Origin: Trebonia sp963734665
GTDB taxonomy: Bacteria; Actinomycetota; Actinomycetes; Streptosporangiales; Streptosporangiaceae
Direction: 5' to 3'
Length of the DNA: 64,000 nt
Assembly: GCA_963734665.1 (NCBI GenBank)
Contig: CAVTIR010000010.1
Coordinates: 248,001-312,000 of the forward strand
Shown here: positions 37,253-46,620 of the stretch, piece after piece
Layout of the letters: each line of letters begins with the position of its first letter
Position numbering within the stretch: position 1 is the stretch's first letter
Notes under the pieces: model-generated
Database searches by the model: none
Told to the model about the DNA's origin: nothing
Seen by the model: only the letters and a program-made list of their open reading frames with translations
Position numbers and translations under genes: made by a program

Positions 37253-37951
37253 ATGACGACGGTAAGCCGATCCGTCCGGCTGCGGACCGCCCTGGGCTGG
37301 CCGGTCGGGATCGCGGCAGTCAGCTGGCGCTACATGTGGCGCACGATTCCGCTGCACCGCTCTGAGGAAGCGGGCACGCGCGCGGACCTGCCCGGCCTCG
37401 CGTACGGCACCAGCGGGTTCGCGGACCGGCTCCAGCCGCTGGACGCTGGTGTTGGCCCGATGCTGCACCGCTCGTATGGGGTGCGGATCGCCGGAACCAG
37501 CATGACCCCGTCAGCACTGATCAACGTGGTATCCGCCAGGCTGAACCAGGCCTCCCCCGAGATGGCGGTGTTTCGGAAGACTCGCGGCGCCCAGGGCACC
37601 CTGCGGCAGGGCGATGAGTTCGTTATCCGCATGCCGGGCCCGTGGGACGGGCCCGTGCGCGTAGTGCGCCGGGACGAAGCGTCCTTCCGGCTCGCGACGC
37701 TGGACGGTCACCTGGAAGCAGGCGAGATCGAGTTCCGCGTCGAGCCGGACGGCGACGCCCTGCACTTCGAGATCGAGTCCTGGGCCAGGGCTGGCGACCG
37801 GCTGTCGGCCCTGCTGTACAACAAGCTGCGGCTGGCCAAGGAGATCCAGCTCAACATGTGGTCGCATTTCTGCGTTCGCGCGGCCAGCCTGGCTGGCGGG
37901 CGCCCGCAAGGCGGCATCACCATCCGGACCCGCTGGGTGCCCTGGGACTGA
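37253..37951 (+). CDS. DUF1990-family protein 2
   Basis: 232 residues from ATG 37253. The C-terminal core FVIRMPGPWDGPVRVVRRDEASFRL (in parts), LDGHLEAGEIEFRV and FEIESWARAGDR is DUF1990-like. It is divergent from DUF1990 protein 1 across an 80-bp gap. The frame is open far upstream to 36476, but that part is a shadow of the opposite gene. Confidence 0.72.
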   Translation: MTTVSRSVRLRTALGWPVGIAAVSWRYMWRTIPLHRSEEAGTRADLPGLAYGTSGFADRLQPLDAGVGPMLHRSYGVRIAGTSMTPSALINVVSARLNQASPEMAVFRKTRGAQGTLRQGDEFVIRMPGPWDGPVRVVRRDEASFRLATLDGHLEAGEIEFRVEPDGDALHFEIESWARAGDRLSALLYNKLRLAKEIQLNMWSHFCVRAASLAGGRPQGGITIRTRWVPWD

Positions 37952-38076
37952 CTAGAGCCACCGCGTCCTCATCGCCACCGCAGCCAGCGCCTGTGCTGTG
38001 CCAAAACTCTGAAGCGTCGGCCCCGTCGGTTGATGCCAGGCAGGAAGCTGCCTCCGAGCGTGCTCGGCTCTAGCCC

Positions 38077-39216
38077 TTAACCACGGGTGGGGTGGTGGTG
38101 CTGGCGTTCCAGTTCGGCTGCGACGGTCGCGCCCAGCTCGCCCCAGCTCTTCTCGAACTTGGCCAGGCCGTCGCGTTCCAGGTATTCGGTGACGTCATCG
38201 AAATCGATGCCCGCCGCCGCTAGCTGATCCAGGAACCTGCGGCTGTCGTCATAGCCTCCGGTCATAGTGCCGCCGCTGACCTGGCCGTGATCGGCGAAGG
38301 CTTCCAGGGTCGGGCCCGGCATGGTGTTGACGGTGCCGCGCGCGATCAGCCCGGCGACGTACTTGGTGTCCGGGTAGGCGGGATCCTTGACTCCGGTGGA
38401 GGCCCACAGCGGCCGCTGCGGCCGTGCGCCGAGGCGGGCGAGTCGCTGCCAGCGCTCACTGGCGGTCAGCTGCTCGTGGGCCTGGTAGGCCAGGCGGGCA
38501 TTGGCTATCGCGGCCGAACCCTTCAGCGCGGCGGCCTCGGGCGCGGCGAGGCGGTCCAGGCGCGCATCGACCTCCGTGTCCACCCGGGAGATGAAGAAGG
38601 AGGCCACCGACCTGATCGAGGTGAGGTCCCGGCCGGCGTCGTGAGCCTGCTCCAGGCCGCTCAGGTAGGCGTCCATGACGGCGCGGTACCGGTCCAGGGA
38701 GAAGATCAGCGTCACGTTGACGCTGATGCCCCGGCTGATCACCTTCGTGATCGCGGCCAGCCCTTCCTGCGTGGCGGGGATCTTGATGTACACGTTGTCC
38801 CGGTTCACCCTCGCCCACAGCCGGCGCGCCATCTCCACGGTAGCCGCGGCGTCACGGCTCAGCCGCGGGTCGACCTCGATGGACACGCACCCGTCCAGGC
38901 CGGCCGTCCGCGCGTGCACCGGTGCCAGGACGTCGCACGCGGCGCGGACATCGTCGGTGGTCACGACGAACACCGCGGTGTCGACGTCCGCGTTGCGGGC
39001 GGCCAGGTCAGCTAGCTGGTCGTTGTAGCGGTCGCCCTTGGACAGGGCGGAGGCGAAAATCGTCGGGTTCGTGGTCACCCCGACGACGTGGCGGCCGGCG
39101 ACGAGCGACTGCAGGCCGCCGCCCGCCAGCAACTCGCGGGACAGGTCATCCAGCCACACTGCCACCCCCGCGGCGGTCAGGTCGCCCAGCGGGTCATGTT
39201 CCGGGTAGTGAGTCAT
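38077..39216 (-). CDS. tal: Transaldolase
   Basis: Transfers dihydroxyacetone units in the pentose phosphate pathway. 379 residues as in actinomycete enzymes. VTTNPTIFASALSKG near the N-terminus, VSIEVDPRLS, and NVYIKIPATQEGLAAI with the Schiff-base Lys at about residue 145; SVNVTLIFSLDRYRAV follows. Stands alone here rather than next to transketolase. Confidence 0.95.
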   Translation of the reverse strand: MTHYPEHDPLGDLTAAGVAVWLDDLSRELLAGGGLQSLVAGRHVVGVTTNPTIFASALSKGDRYNDQLADLAARNADVDTAVFVVTTDDVRAACDVLAPVHARTAGLDGCVSIEVDPRLSRDAAATVEMARRLWARVNRDNVYIKIPATQEGLAAITKVISRGISVNVTLIFSLDRYRAVMDAYLSGLEQAHDAGRDLTSIRSVASFFISRVDTEVDARLDRLAAPEAAALKGSAAIANARLAYQAHEQLTASERWQRLARLGARPQRPLWASTGVKDPAYPDTKYVAGLIARGTVNTMPGPTLEAFADHGQVSGGTMTGGYDDSRRFLDQLAAAGIDFDDVTEYLERDGLAKFEKSWGELGATVAAELERQHHHPTRG

Positions 39217-39504
39217 ACATGCCTCCGTTCGGCTGGTTGCCAGGATGTGAAGACGGGGGGGAGGCGGAGGCCATGACGTCGGCTGCGGCCTGGGCCGCGC
39301 CGGTCAGCGTCGTGACCAGCCAGGCGCTCAGGGCAGCCGCGAGAGGGAGGCAGTTTCATCCAGTTCATCCAGCCAGCACTACCCGGACGGCAGGCGAACA
39401 TTCTCCCGGGCAGCCCAGCAGTCGCGGGGGCCACAGTTGTTCACGTGCTCCTGATCGTTCACGCGAGTTGCAGGTCTGGGGCCGCCATCGGGCGTTACCG
39501 CTGG

Positions 39505-39676
39505 CAGTTGCGGACAGCTGTCGATCCCTCCGGGGATCATGACGACAAGCGCGCCGGCGCCGAGCTGGTAGGTCACCGTGACGTTGCGATCCCTCCAGGG
39601 ATCATGGCGGCTGGGCCTGCGGCGCGGCCAGAAGATCAGCTACGTGGCGTTGCGATCCCTCCAGGATCATGAGACC
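39505..39676. CRISPR. Degenerate three-repeat CRISPR-like array
   Basis: GATCCCTCC(G/A)GGGATCATG occurs at 39523, 39588 and 39654 (the last lacks one G), at periods of 65 and 66 bp. The second and third copies share a longer 5' flank GTGRCGTTGC. Each repeat is palindromic (GATCCCT/AGGGATC). The two 36-41-nt intervals are unrelated to each other. The first copy has an insertion in GTTGCG...CGATCC. No cas gene is visible in the window and an IS end lies 20 bp away, so it looks like a decayed remnant. Confidence 0.5.
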
Positions 39677-39689
39677 TCTTGCCCGGTCA

Positions 39690-40795
39690 TGTGTCGGTGT
39701 GTGGTCTCAGGACATGCTTGACGATTCGTTCTCAGGACATGCTTGACGTTTCTAGGCCCGCGTTTCCATGCCGCAGACGTAGAGCCGCGTGACCGGGCTG
39801 GTGTCCTTGCGGGGCTTGACGGCGAGTTCTTCCTCGCCGTGCAGGACGCGGTAGCAGGTGTCCTCGATGATGACGGTGACGAGCTTGCCGGCGTGGCGGG
39901 GGCCGAGCTTCATGGGCTGCTTGTTGACCATGATCCGGCCGTCGGCGTGGACGCGGCGGTGGGCGGCGATGGACCCGGCGGGCAGCGTCGGCGGGGGCAG
40001 CGGGGTCGCGGCGGCGCGGGCGCCGTCCATCCGGGCAGCGCCCTCCGCAGTAATAGGGCAGGGCCAGGTTCCGGCGAGGGCGCCGTCGGCGATGGCGTGC
40101 ATGAGGTACCTGTCCAGCTGCATGGTCACGGCGGTCCCGGCGTAGCCGGTGCCGACCTGGTACTTCTCGCCGTCGACGAAGACGTGGCCGTCGCGGTGGA
40201 CCTTGCGGTCGATCTCGACGGCCTGCCCGGCGGCCAGCACGGGCTTGCCGTCGCGGTGCTGGATCGCGGTCCGGGCGGGTTCCGGCCCGGCCTGGCGGGC
40301 GCCGCGCATCGCGAGGAATGCCAGGTCCTGGGGTAGCAGCCGCGACGCGACGGTGCGCAGGACGTGGCCGTCCAGGAGCAGGTGGATGCTGTGCAGGTCG
40401 GCCCAGACCGTGAGGGTCCGCCCGGCCAGTCGCTGCTTGACGGTCAGTGACTGCCGTCCGGCGACGATGATCACCGTCCCGCCCGGCGAGACCCGGGCCT
40501 CGAACTCGACGGCGGCGCTGCGGGGCACCGGGACAGGCGGGGGCGTGACGATGCCGGCGTCGGCCCAGGGCAGCGCGACCTGGTCGTCCTGGGCGGTCGG
40601 CGCGGGCACCGAGATCTCCCGCGCGGGGCCGTTCGGCCGGAATCTGCTGGCCGGGACCGCCATCTCCAGGGCCTGGTGCGGGCGCTGGTGGTTGTAGGCG
40701 TGGACCCAGCCGTCAATCGCCGTCTGGGCCGCCTCAAGCGACTCGAACGGGGCGACGTGGTCCAGCAGCTCGGCGCGGAGCGTCTGGTGTCCTGG
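39690..40795 (-). mobile_element. Truncated IS481-type insertion sequence
   Basis: The 3' end of the transposase and a doubled end motif TCTCAGGACATGCTTGACG (39705-39723 and 39730-39748) mark one IS end. The other side stops inside the integrase core near 40795, where unrelated sequence starts. The rest of the element is missing. Confidence 0.7.
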
Positions 40796-40834
40796 GCAAC
40801 CGGAACCGGGAGACGGGCCTATTAATAAGGTCAC
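39752..40834 (-). pseudogene. IS481-type transposase, N-terminus missing
   Basis: Remaining part begins in the rve integrase core: TLRAELLDHVAPFESLEAA then GWVHAYNHQRPHQALEM. A long C-terminal region of beta-strand-rich sequence follows (HRDGHVFVDGEKYQVGTGYAG). The N-terminal helix-turn-helix and the first catalytic Asp residues are absent; residues 1-15 of the open frame come from foreign flanking DNA. Confidence 0.8.
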
Positions 40835-41011
40835 GCGCGGGGGCCCGGGCGTCTCTCATAACGACCATTTATGAGGGTAACTCTCCGTGCGTAGGTCGCT
40901 CTCTGCCTCAGGGCCGTAGAAGACGAAGTTGCCCGGAGTGCTTTACGTCCCGGGCGGCCTGCGCGGGCGGCAGCCGCGAGGCTCCGGGGGGAGTTGCAGG
41001 TCCTGGCCGTC

Positions 41012-41341
41012 TCAGGCCGGGTTCGCGGATTCGGCGGCGCGGCGGTATTCGGCGTTGATGCGCTGGGCCTCTTCGAGTTGGTCTTCGAGGATGACGATGC
41101 GGCAGGCGGCCTCGATGGGGGTCCCGTGGTCGACAAGTTCCCGGGCGCGGGCCGCGATGCGCAGCTGGTAGCGGGAGTAGCGGCGGTGGCCGCCCTCGGA
41201 GCGGAGCGGGGTGATCAGGCGGGCTTCGCCGATAGCGCGCAGGAAGCCCTGGGTGGTGCCGAGCATCTCGGCGGCCCGGCCCATCGTGTAGGCGGGGTAG
41301 TCGTCGTCGTCGAGCCGGCCGTAGGAGTCGCCTGCTGTCAT
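41012..41341 (-). CDS. MerR-family regulator
   Basis: 109 residues from ATG 41341 behind GAGAGGTG. MerR helix-turn-helix YTMGRAAEMLGTTQGFLRAI, wing LRSEGGHRRYSRYQL, then a coiled-coil helix (RIVILEDQLEEAQRINAEYRR). No sensor Cys is visible, so it is a short effector-free MerR. A perfect 14-bp hairpin lies 26 nt before the start. Confidence 0.85.
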   Translation of the reverse strand: MTAGDSYGRLDDDDYPAYTMGRAAEMLGTTQGFLRAIGEARLITPLRSEGGHRRYSRYQLRIAARARELVDHGTPIEAACRIVILEDQLEEAQRINAEYRRAAESANPA

Positions 41342-41366
41342 CGCACCTCTCTGCGGAACGCGTGGA

Positions 41367-41398
41367 GGGGCCCTGGTGCCGTATGGCACCAGGGCCCC
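41367..41398. promoter_or_regulatory. Perfect 14-bp hairpin in the MerR-type leader
   Basis: GGGGCCCTGGTGCC (41367-41380), loop GTAT, GGCACCAGGGCCCC (41385-41398). No T run on either strand, so it may be a leader structure or operator rather than a terminator. Confidence 0.7.
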
Positions 41399-42129
41399 GA
41401 AGGAACTTGCTACACCATCTGCCGGCCCTGGTACTGCGCCGGCCTTCTGTTTCCGCAGACCCGGCCGAGATGCTGCCGGGGGTGCGGGGATCGCGGTTGC
41501 TTGACCGGAGACCACCTCACTATCGATGTCCTGCGGTACCCGGGCTCAAGACTTCCGCCCGGGCGATCCTGATGGCGCCTGGCTCCTCCGTTCTTCCCTC
41601 TGGATCAATCACTTACCAAGCGGGTACTGCGTACTGCCGGGTACTGCGACCTACACAGTGGCCTGCGGTAGCGCCACTCTTCGGCAGCCAGCCCCGTCGC
41701 CCGTCCTGCGTCTGCTCTGGCTTAGAACCCACTGCCGAACTTCCCGGTGCGCGCGTCCGCAGCCGACGCCTTCACCGAGGTGCTGCTCACTGACTTCGCT
41801 GCTGCCCGGCAGTTCGTCTCTGCCAGGCCCTACTGTCTCTCTGGGCTACGAGAGAAACTATACCCGTGCAACCGCCCAATGTCTACTCCAGCCACCACAG
41901 ATTTCGCGACGTTCGAGGCAGAGGTAATCTGCCCTGAATCCCGCGGGAGGCAGCCTCCCCCGTGAAGATCCAGCCCTCTCTCCCCGAGGTAGCCCCGGGG
42001 TTCACGCAGCACCTCGCAGCGCGGGCCGGCCGCGGCCAGGACGACCGCCGCACTGGCTGGTCACGGACGTACGGCTCACTGAGGAGCCGGGCGGCCAAGA
42101 TCATCGCTAGCGCCAGGCCGCGCACCGTC
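41399..42129. other. Non-coding stretch, no gene seen
   Basis: About 730 bases with several short open frames and no recognisable product or start with ribosome site. Local repeats such as GTACTGCGTACTGCCGGGTACTGC (41626-41649, in pieces) are present. Lies between an intact regulator and transposon debris. Confidence 0.4.
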
Positions 42130-42770
42130 CGTGCCGGGCCTCAGTCGTCGTCTTCGCCGACGACGTCGGGGTTACGCAAGTCGCTGATGACACCAGGAGC
42201 GAGCGGCCGAAGGTGTTCAGCCGGCCGTAGTCGGCGTCGCCCCGGATCCGCCAGCCTTTCTTGTCGGTCAGGTCCGCGGGCGCGGGCCGGTAGGAGCCGA
42301 GCAGCTCCAGCAGCCCGAAGACCACCTCGGAGTAGGAGCCGGTGTCGGTGACGACGATCTCGGGGAGTTCGCCGCCGTCCAGGCCGAAGATGACGTCGAT
42401 CATATGCAGGGAGTCCCGCACCGTTCCCGACGCGATCTTGGCGCCGCGCCCCATTCCGCGGTCGTTTACCGGCATTGAGCCAGGTCATGCCCCTCTTGAA
42501 TCCAGTACTTCCTGTTGGGCCGGGCGAACGCGGCGAAGACGGGGACGACGAACCGCATTCCGTCGACGGCCGCTACCAGCCCGCCGCCCCACGCCCGGCC
42601 GAGCGGAAGACCTGCCTAGCGGGCAACCAGCGGGGCGTTCGCCGCCGCCAGGTCTCGGGACGCACGTAGTTCTGGAAGACGTGCGGCAGCCGCGGCCGCT
42701 CCACCGCCGGGACGCCCTTCTTCGCGATCGGCCGGTAGCCGACGTTCTTGCGGACGCAGGGCACTCTCGA
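42130..42770 (-). pseudogene. Tn3-family transposase fragment, multiply frameshifted
   Basis: One frame reads AAVDGMRFVVPVFAAFARPNRKYW and then stops; another continues GAKIASGTVRDSLHMIDVIFGLDGGELPEIVVTDTGSY (in parts), VFGLLELLGSYRPAPADLTDKK and GDADYGRLN. These are consecutive pieces of the Tn3 TnpA C-terminal half. Frameshifts near 42475 break it and both ends are missing. The 5' edge joins the nitronate monooxygenase remnant. Confidence 0.75.
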
Positions 42771-43449
42771 AGAGCGATGAAAGCGTCGTGTCGCTCACCT
42801 CAGCCGCGCGGAGGCGTTCACGCGCGGCCTGAGCGATCACGGCCTCCTGGCTGAGTAGCAGGCAGGTGCCCACCCGGGCGCCCTCGGCACCTGCCACCAG
42901 GACGGCGGCGAGCGCCTCGGGCGTCCCGATACCGCCGGCGGCCACCATCGGCACGTCGATGTCCTGCCACAGCCGTTGCAGCAGCGGCAGCGTTGCCACC
43001 GTCCCGGTGTGACCGCCGGCCTCAGTCCCCTGAGCCTCGATGAGATCAACGCCGGCGGCTACCGCCGCCAGCGCCGCCTGCGGCCCGTTTACGAGCCGAT
43101 ACCTGGATTCCGCCGGCCTGCAGAGCCTGCACGTCCTGCCGCCGGATCTGCCGAACGACAGGGAGACCAGCGCCGGACGCTGCACGATCGTCGCGTCCAG
43201 CAACTCCGGGCGATCCGGAAGCGCCCAGGCGGTCAGGCCGACACCAAACGGCAGGCTCCCGCCGTCGCTCGCGACCGCCGCCTCACGTTCGAGAACCCCG
43301 ACTTCCACGTTGCTGCCGATGCCGAGCATCCCCAGGCCGCCGGCACGACTGACCGCCCGGGCGAGTTCTCCGTAGGCCACGCCCGTCATCGACGCGCTGA
43401 TCATGGGATAGCGGATCCCGAGCCTGCCGGTAAGCCACGTGATCAGCAA
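42770..43449 (-). pseudogene. Nitronate monooxygenase-like gene, truncated
   Basis: TTG or nearby start, then ITWLTGRLGIRYPMISASM, AGGLGMLGIG and, further on, DLIEAQGTEAGGHTG and VPMVAAGGIGTPEALAAVL, the FMN-binding (beta/alpha)8 motifs of nitronate monooxygenases. Between them, residues GRTCRLCRPAESRYR are out of register: the neighbouring frame reads VQALQAGGIQVSA, so a compensating pair of indels is present. The C-terminus ends at SDTTLSSLFE where Tn3 sequence begins. Confidence 0.7.
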
Positions 43450-43984
43450 CTCAGGCCCCCTCGCTCTACGAAGCAATGTGACCTTGCGGGCTAGCGGGCG
43501 GGAGCCGGGCCGGTGGCCGGCAAGGCGGTCCGGGACGGAACCTGCTGGAGTAGCCCGCCGTGAGATCGCGCCTCCGGCTCGGAACCCGGGTTTCCCGGCC
43601 GCCCGGTCCTGCGCTGCACTGTCTGCCCACGGCGCGCGAGCTCGGCCTCGCAGGGGCCCACCGTCAGCAGCGGAATACCGCTCCAGCAGGTCGTCGCGGT
43701 CGCCCGGGTTCCCGCGCGGCGACCTGCCCGGCATGGTCACTGTTGCCTGCCATCCAGCCCTGCTGGATAGGGCGGCCCTGGCGGCTGCTGGGACTCGGAG
43801 CTGTACGGTGCCTGCCGTGCGCTGCCGGTGGCGGGGCATGCGGGGAGTGAGCTGGCGGTGGGCGGGTAGTGGGCGCGGGTGGTATCTGTCGTTTTGAGTG
43901 TTGCATTCTGCCGGGCGTGGGTGAGCTGGGGGCCGGTACGGTCGTGTGCAGTGCGGGATAGTGGCGGCTGGCGGAGGTGGCAGG
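43450..43984. other. Intergenic, no gene seen
   Basis: 535 bases between the broken oxygenase gene and the MEDS gene. GC-rich with short shadow frames only. The last 100 bases probably hold the MEDS-gene promoter; no clear boxes are seen. Confidence 0.4.
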
Positions 43985-44854
43985 GTGGCGGATGCGAGTG
44001 CGCAGATCACGGAGCTGGCCGTGGATGATCATGCCTGCCTGACGTTCGGGGAGGACGAAGAGCTCCTCGACCTGACTGCGGCCTTCGTCCGCGACGGGCT
44101 GGCCGCGGGCCTGAAGGTGGTGTGGCTGAGTGATGCCGCGTCGCAGCTGGCGGCGGGCGAGCTGACGCGGCGGGGGGTCGACGTGGAGGCGGCGGTGGGC
44201 CGGGGGCAGATGACTGCGGCCGGGTGCGAGGGGCGGCTGCTGTCGGGGCAGGCGTTCCGCGCGGACGCGGCGGTCGGGTGGATGGTCCGGCAGGTGGAGT
44301 TGTCGCGGGAGGCGGGGTTCCCGGGGCTGCGGGTGGCGGTGGACATGGGGTGGGCGCTGCGGCCGGTGACCGGGATTGAGGAGCTGCCCCGGTTCGAGGA
44401 GGGCGTCGCGGCGGTGCTGGGCGGGGGCACGGCGTCGGTGCTGTGCCAGTATGACCGGGGCCGGTTCGACCCGGTGACGCTGGCGTCGGTGGCCGGTTTT
44501 CACACCTGCTCGGTGGCGGCGGCGACCTATTACGCGGATGCGGTGCTGCGGATCTGCCGCCAGTACGCGCCGCCCGGGATCAGGATCGCGGGCGAGATCG
44601 ACTACCAGGCCGCCGAGCCGCTCGCGCTGGCGCTGGCCGAGGCGGTCCGCCTCGACGGGGACATCGTGGTCAACATGGCGGGGCTGGCGTTTGCCGATGC
44701 CCCGTGCACGGCGATGATCGCCGACGCCGTGTGGACCATGTCGGCCTCCCGGGCGGTGGTGCTGCGCTGCCAGCCCGGGGTCGCCGCCGGGTTCGCCCGG
44801 CTCGGCGTCGCCGGCCTTCCCCGGGTCAGGCTGGTGACCGATGATGGCCGGTGA
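43985..44854 (+). CDS. MEDS-domain and STAS-domain signalling protein
   Basis: 289 residues. About 1-185 is a MEDS sensor domain (DHACLTFGEDEELLDLTAAFVRDGL in parts, VWLSDAA, LRVAVDMGWAL, SVLCQYDRGRFDP). The C-terminal 90 residues are a STAS anti-sigma-antagonist-like domain (GEIDYQAAEPLALALAEA, DIVVNMAGLAFADAPC, VVLRCQPGVAAGFARLG). It likely controls the kinase-like protein encoded by the overlapping next gene and through it a sigma factor. GTG 43985 follows GGAGGTGG. Confidence 0.85.
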   Translation: MADASAQITELAVDDHACLTFGEDEELLDLTAAFVRDGLAAGLKVVWLSDAASQLAAGELTRRGVDVEAAVGRGQMTAAGCEGRLLSGQAFRADAAVGWMVRQVELSREAGFPGLRVAVDMGWALRPVTGIEELPRFEEGVAAVLGGGTASVLCQYDRGRFDPVTLASVAGFHTCSVAAATYYADAVLRICRQYAPPGIRIAGEIDYQAAEPLALALAEAVRLDGDIVVNMAGLAFADAPCTAMIADAVWTMSASRAVVLRCQPGVAAGFARLGVAGLPRVRLVTDDGR

Positions 44855-45305
44855 CCGCGGCCAGCGCGCGACCGGGCACGGGCCGACCGGCGGGCTGCCG
44901 CCCGGCCCGGCGGTGCTGGAGCAGGACTTCGACGCCGGCTCGCTGTACGCACTGCGGTCCGCGGTTGCCGCGCACGCCGCCGCGGCAGGGCTGCCCCCCG
45001 GCCGGGTGTACGACGTGGTGGCCGCCGCCCACGAACTGGCTGCCAACGCCGTCCGGCACGGCGCCGGGCACGGGCGGCTGCGGCTGCAGGCCGCCGACGG
45101 GGTCCTTACCTGCCAGGTCAGCGATGGCGGCCCCGCCGCAGTCGGCGGGGACGAGAACCCAGGTGCCGCACAGGGGGCACCGTGGCCGGCCGAGCACGGC
45201 CACGGCCTGTGGGTGATCGAGCAGGTCGCCAGCCAGTTCACCATCGACCGCGGCCCGGCCGTCACGACCGCCACCGCCATCTTCACCCTCCGCCTCCCGC
45301 AGTAG
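44841..45305 (+). CDS. RsbW-like anti-sigma factor / serine kinase (HATPase)
   Basis: 154 residues. The GHKL ATPase N-box is HELAANAVRHGAGHGRLRL (in parts), G1 is VSDGGP and G2-like HGHGLWVIEQVA. Overlaps the MEDS/STAS gene by 14 nt. Typical actinomycete partner-switching pair: kinase inhibits a sigma factor or phosphorylates the STAS partner. The sigma factor is not in the window. Confidence 0.87.
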   Translation: MMAGDRGQRATGHGPTGGLPPGPAVLEQDFDAGSLYALRSAVAAHAAAAGLPPGRVYDVVAAAHELAANAVRHGAGHGRLRLQAADGVLTCQVSDGGPAAVGGDENPGAAQGAPWPAEHGHGLWVIEQVASQFTIDRGPAVTTATAIFTLRLPQ

Positions 45306-45447
45306 CCCAAGACTGCGCCCAGCCGGGTTCCAGGGTCCCCTCCCCGGCCCATCCGCTCACCCGCGCGCCACCGGTCCTTCTGTCCGCAGGGGGCCACACG
45401 AGGTTGTCGCGGGACTGCGGCGGTTCCCGGCATCCCGTCACGTTGAG

Positions 45448-46374
45448 TTAGAACATGTCGCCCTTGCGCCGCTTGGCCTCCAGCGCTCGCTGGTTGGCTA
45501 CGTCATCGGCGTACCTGTCGACCATTGCCCGGGACTTACAGCCGTTGAGGCGCATCAAGTCTCCTTCGGAGCCGCCGGACTTGAAACTGGTAGAGAGCAA
45601 TTTAGCGACCCTAGCGAATGGGTCAGCGTGGCGACTGCCCGCCGGGGCCATCTTCCAAATGAAACCGTCGTAGCCACGCGCTCCCTTCAGCGGCACGAGC
45701 CGGAACATCGGGTTCTGGGTCACGTCCGCCGGCATGGTGTGCATGACCATGCCGAGCAGTTCCATCCGCCGGATGCCCTCGCTGCGGAGGATGCGGAGGA
45801 TCGCGTGATAACGTGCCGCCTCGAAGTCCCGTGCTCGCCCGCCACCGGTGACCTCTAGCAGGTTCATCGATGAAGTCCTCGGACAGCGTCTTGGGTCGCC
45901 CCTTGACCGCCGCGTACCTGTTGAGCCCGTCCGCGTAGGGGGTCGCGAACCCGCGCTCGCGCTCCAGGAAGTTGAACAACTGGATGAGGTTGCGCTGCTG
46001 GTATGCGTCCCGCCCTGGCCGTGTTGCAGATAGTACTCCCGGAAGTAGCGGTTCAGCAGGGCGGTGTCCACGGCAGTGAAGTCCCCGTCGATCCCGTTCG
46101 CGGTCATCCACCGGTCCAGGCTTTTCACCGGGTCGGAGTAGGCGGTGATCGTCTTTTCCTCGAACGGCCGCCCGTCCCGGTTGTTCACGGTCCGGAGATA
46201 GCCCTGGAATTCCGCGAGCGTCGCCTCCTGGTCAGTTAGTGTGGCGTGTCCGTGAGCGAGCGGGAGTGACCCGAAATCCGGGTAAGAGGAAGCATGCGCA
46301 GCGCTCGGAACGGCGAGCGGGCTCTTGAGCACGCGGTCGGGAGCGCGCCGGCCGCTGGTGGCTGGAGCAGTCAT
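45448..46374 (-). pseudogene. Tyrosine recombinase pseudogene left of the tRNA-Arg island
   Basis: N-terminal SAM-like part TLAEFQGYLRTVNNRDG and LLNRYFREYYLQHGQGG is in one frame, LIQLFNFLERERGFATPYADGLNRY and VKGRPKTLSEDFID in a second, and ILRSEGIRRMELLGMVM to the end in the first. The C-terminal GGSEGDLMRLNGCKSRAMVDRYADDVANQ (in parts) keeps the Tyr region, but the His-x-x-Arg block that should precede it is missing. Two frameshifts and a deletion make it dead. Its place 150 bp from the tRNA half suggests an older integration. Confidence 0.75.
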
Positions 46375-46523
46375 GTGGCGGGACCCTCCGTTTAAGCGTC
46401 AGAGGCGCTAGACCTACTTTCAAGCGGCGAAGCTATAGGTCTAGCGCCAGGATGCTTGGACATCGGGCGTCACGCAGTGGGCAGCGAACGCGCTCCATCC
46501 CAGGTAACATAGGGGTCCGGTAG

Positions 46524-46566
46524 GCCCCGATAGCTCAGTGGATAGAGCGACCGCCTCCTAAGCGGT
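46524..46566 (+). tRNA. tRNA-Arg(CCU) 5' half, left attachment site
   Basis: 43 bases identical to the 5' part of the intact tRNA at 51527, ending in the 12-bp core CTCCTAAGCGGT (46555-46566). Sequence then diverges into the island (TTAGCTAACTG) with no matching 3' half, so this copy cannot make a tRNA. It is the left junction of the integrated element. Confidence 0.88.
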
Positions 46567-46620
46567 TAGCTAACTGACCTACTCACATAGGGTCTGACCA
46601 GGCAAAACACAGTCTCCAAA

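Noticed and set aside
43664..45433. 589-codon minus frame opposite the MEDS and HATPase genes
   Set aside because: Low-complexity Pro/Arg sequence, mirror of two well-supported genes.
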